Positions 7,001 to 7,525 of a DNA stretch of 7,525 nt are shown here, piece by piece. The position numbers were made by a program, and so were the translations under genes. The stretch's first letter is position 1. Each line of letters opens with the position of its first letter. The stretch is from positions 1-7,525 of the forward strand of contig JAUYEQ010000142.1 in the NCBI GenBank assembly GCA_030691295.1, read 5' to 3'. The stretch comes from Bacteroidota bacterium (GTDB lineage Bacteria > Bacteroidota > Bacteroidia > Bacteroidales > Prolixibacteraceae). The notes below the pieces were generated by a model, which saw only the letters and a list, made by a program, of their open reading frames with translations, ran no database searches and was not told the DNA's origin.

Positions 7001-7136
7001 TTTGGCTATACTTTGGACAAAAGTACCGCATATTGATCCCGAAGGTGCATTTAGCAATTCAAACGTACAGGGTCTCGAATTCGGACAGATCCCTTCAGCG
7101 CGTAGCTTAGGTTTTAGCGTTAGTTTCAAACTTTAA
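4020..7136 (+). CDS. SusC/RagA-family TonB-dependent outer-membrane transporter
   Basis: A complete 1038-residue protein, the usual size for SusC-like transporters that carry glycans, peptides or other bulky nutrients across the outer membrane using TonB energy. Residues 1-20 are a signal peptide (MKK, hydrophobic core, cleavage probably after LVA). Residues 24-97 are a carboxypeptidase-regulatory-like domain with IPGVSVSVKGTTLGTISDMDG. DEVIVTALG (103-111) is the TonB-box region. The plug contains LQGRVSGAQI (143-152), FVVDGIPM (181-188) and the family signature NPDNIESISVLKGPNAAALY (211-230), followed by GSRASNGVIVITTK. The rest is the 22-strand barrel, ending in GFSVSFKL with the expected hydrophobic terminal strand. 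The ATG at 4020 is fixed by the signal peptide. A SusD-like gene follows after 14 bp, the normal arrangement. The substrate cannot be read from the sequence, and no local regulator or enzyme is visible. Confidence 0.95.
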   Translation: MKKIALLLAFFAIGLQVLVAQTKEISGKITSADDGGSIPGVSVSVKGTTLGTISDMDGVFRLKVPQDAKTLVFTFVGMASQEVAIGNQLTFNVSMAPDNIAVDEVIVTALGISREKKALGYAVQDVKGEDITKAKETNVINSLQGRVSGAQITNSSGAVGASARIILRGVNSLDGNNQPLFVVDGIPMANSNFGNTETEGVNRGSGVQDINPDNIESISVLKGPNAAALYGSRASNGVIVITTKTGKGSTGIGIELSNSTTFENPLRLPDYQNQYGQGSAGRFEYVDGAGGGVNDGTDESWGPKLDVGLMLPQFNSPVNNGVREATPWISHPNNVKDFFVNGVTATTSVALTGSTEKTNFRVSLTNLDQSGMLENTKLKKNTFTFNGSSQLTDKLNFSSSGSYVSTDSPNLPGYGYDPDNIMQQFKWFGRQVDLSALKNYRNPDGSWYNWNTNYHNNPYAILYENLNTNNRERFFGNATAKYQFTDWLSAFVRTGVDYYSNINTTRRAKHMQEFPNGYYMEEVDLYKENNSDFLISANKKFDEFELGLSVGGNAMKYSRTWDFVEAPELAVDGVYNVKNSLVPQVADNFRWKKQINSLYFSGQFGYKSMLYVDFSGRNDWSSALPAEHNSFFYPSVQFSGVLTEMFEVDPAIISFGKLRASWAKVGADTDPFKLLPTVSFGEGWNASTKLLNQFIPNELPNAGLKPQFVTSFEVGGDFRFFRDRVRLDVTYYNSSATNQIIAVPVSPASGYGTKVTNAGQIDNSGVEVLLGGSILKSKTGLNWDVTINWSKNQNEVVELAEGIEQYELGTYWSLKVMAIPGEKYGSLFGYDFERAPDGQIIYRNGLPAQGDLKVLGNYTPDWIGGINNEFNFKGVNLNFLIDTRMGGDLYSMTSTWGRYAGVLEETLIGREGGIVGDGVKEVKDANGNVTGYAKNDFVANAENFNKAAYVSDVAFSSIYDASYIKLRELKLGYTFKKIGNTAIKDVNISLVGRNLAILWTKVPHIDPEGAFSNSNVQGLEFGQIPSARSLGFSVSFKL

Positions 7137-7150
7137 TCAATCGTTCAATT

Positions 7151-7525
7151 ATGAAGAATACATTAAAATACCTATTTGTAATTGCGTTGGTTGTTGGTTT
7201 CTCAGCATGTACCGATCAATTTGAGGAAGTCAACACCAATGTAAACAGACCGACCATAGAACAGGCAGCCCCTGATATGCTGCTTACAAATTCTATTGAG
7301 TCGATGACCGACCGCGTTCATGAAATTTTTCTTGGACATGAAATGGGATCCTGCTGGGTTCAGCACATGGCAAAAGTTCAATACACCGATGAAGACCGCT
7401 ATATTCCGCGTGTTTCGGTTATTAACAACACATGGACCAGCTTATATGCAGCTTCAGGCATGGATGTAGCTACAATTATTGATGTTGCAGAAGCCAAAGA
7501 CCTGAAAAACTATAAAGGTATTGCC
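7151..7525 (+). CDS. SusD/RagB-family outer-membrane lipoprotein (N-terminal fragment)
   Basis: The frame stays open for 125 codons to the window edge. It starts MKNTLKYLFVIALVVGFSAC, a lipoprotein signal peptide with lipobox FSAC and lipidated Cys20. Acidic residues follow the Cys (TDQFEE), as in surface-exposed Bacteroidota lipoproteins. FEEVNTNVNRPT, then PDMLLTNSIESM and MGSCWVQHMAKVQYTDEDRY (the last at about 65-84), fit the SusD-like_2 branch (PF12771), as I recall it, better than classical starch-type SusD. The protein should sit as a lid on the SusC-like barrel and capture substrate at the cell surface. It follows susC after 14 bp, so the two are surely co-transcribed. Most of the protein, including the TPR-like helices and binding site, is beyond the window. 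Confidence 0.92.
   Translation, partial: MKNTLKYLFVIALVVGFSACTDQFEEVNTNVNRPTIEQAAPDMLLTNSIESMTDRVHEIFLGHEMGSCWVQHMAKVQYTDEDRYIPRVSVINNTWTSLYAASGMDVATIIDVAEAKDLKNYKGIA

Overview
The window looks like a chromosomal segment from a member of the Bacteroidota, probably order Bacteroidales. The evidence is a SusC/SusD-type outer-membrane pair, a MurF N-terminus of the type fused to alanine racemase, AT-rich ribosome-binding regions without strong Shine-Dalgarno sequences, and several matches to the Bacteroidota -7 promoter box TAnnTTTG. The genus cannot be fixed from the sequence alone.

Layout. Positions 1-751 (minus strand) hold a two-gene unit: thymidine kinase (tdk), then the first 58 codons of a MurF-like ligase whose ATG overlaps the tdk stop codon by one base. 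A divergent intergenic region (752-917) separates it from a plus-strand gene (918-1937) for a very acidic protein of unknown function. After an AT-rich spacer with a possible terminator, a -7 box and four short tandem repeats come rsmI (2085-2819, 16S rRNA 2'-O-methyltransferase) and an overlapping HAD phosphatase gene of the YjjG type (2812-3621). A 398-bp noncoding stretch (3622-4019) with a candidate promoter and long leader precedes a complete SusC-like TonB-dependent transporter (4020-7136) and the start of its SusD-like lipoprotein partner (7151 to the window edge).

How the genes fit together. tdk and murF are housekeeping functions (thymidine salvage, peptidoglycan precursor synthesis). 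rsmI modifies the ribosome, and the HAD enzyme probably dephosphorylates nucleotides or other small phosphates. The SusC/SusD pair forms an outer-membrane importer; no sigma factor, sensor or degradative enzyme lies inside the window, so its substrate cannot be assigned.

The most unusual structure is at the rsmI/HAD junction. Two G/C-rich hairpin repeats of one family lie about 65 bp apart in opposite orientations. Both are read in frame as protein: one forms part of the RsmI C-terminal tail, the other most of the N-terminal extension of the HAD protein. I found no convincing wholly new system; this repeat pair, the acidic protein and the long susC leader are the points most worth following up.
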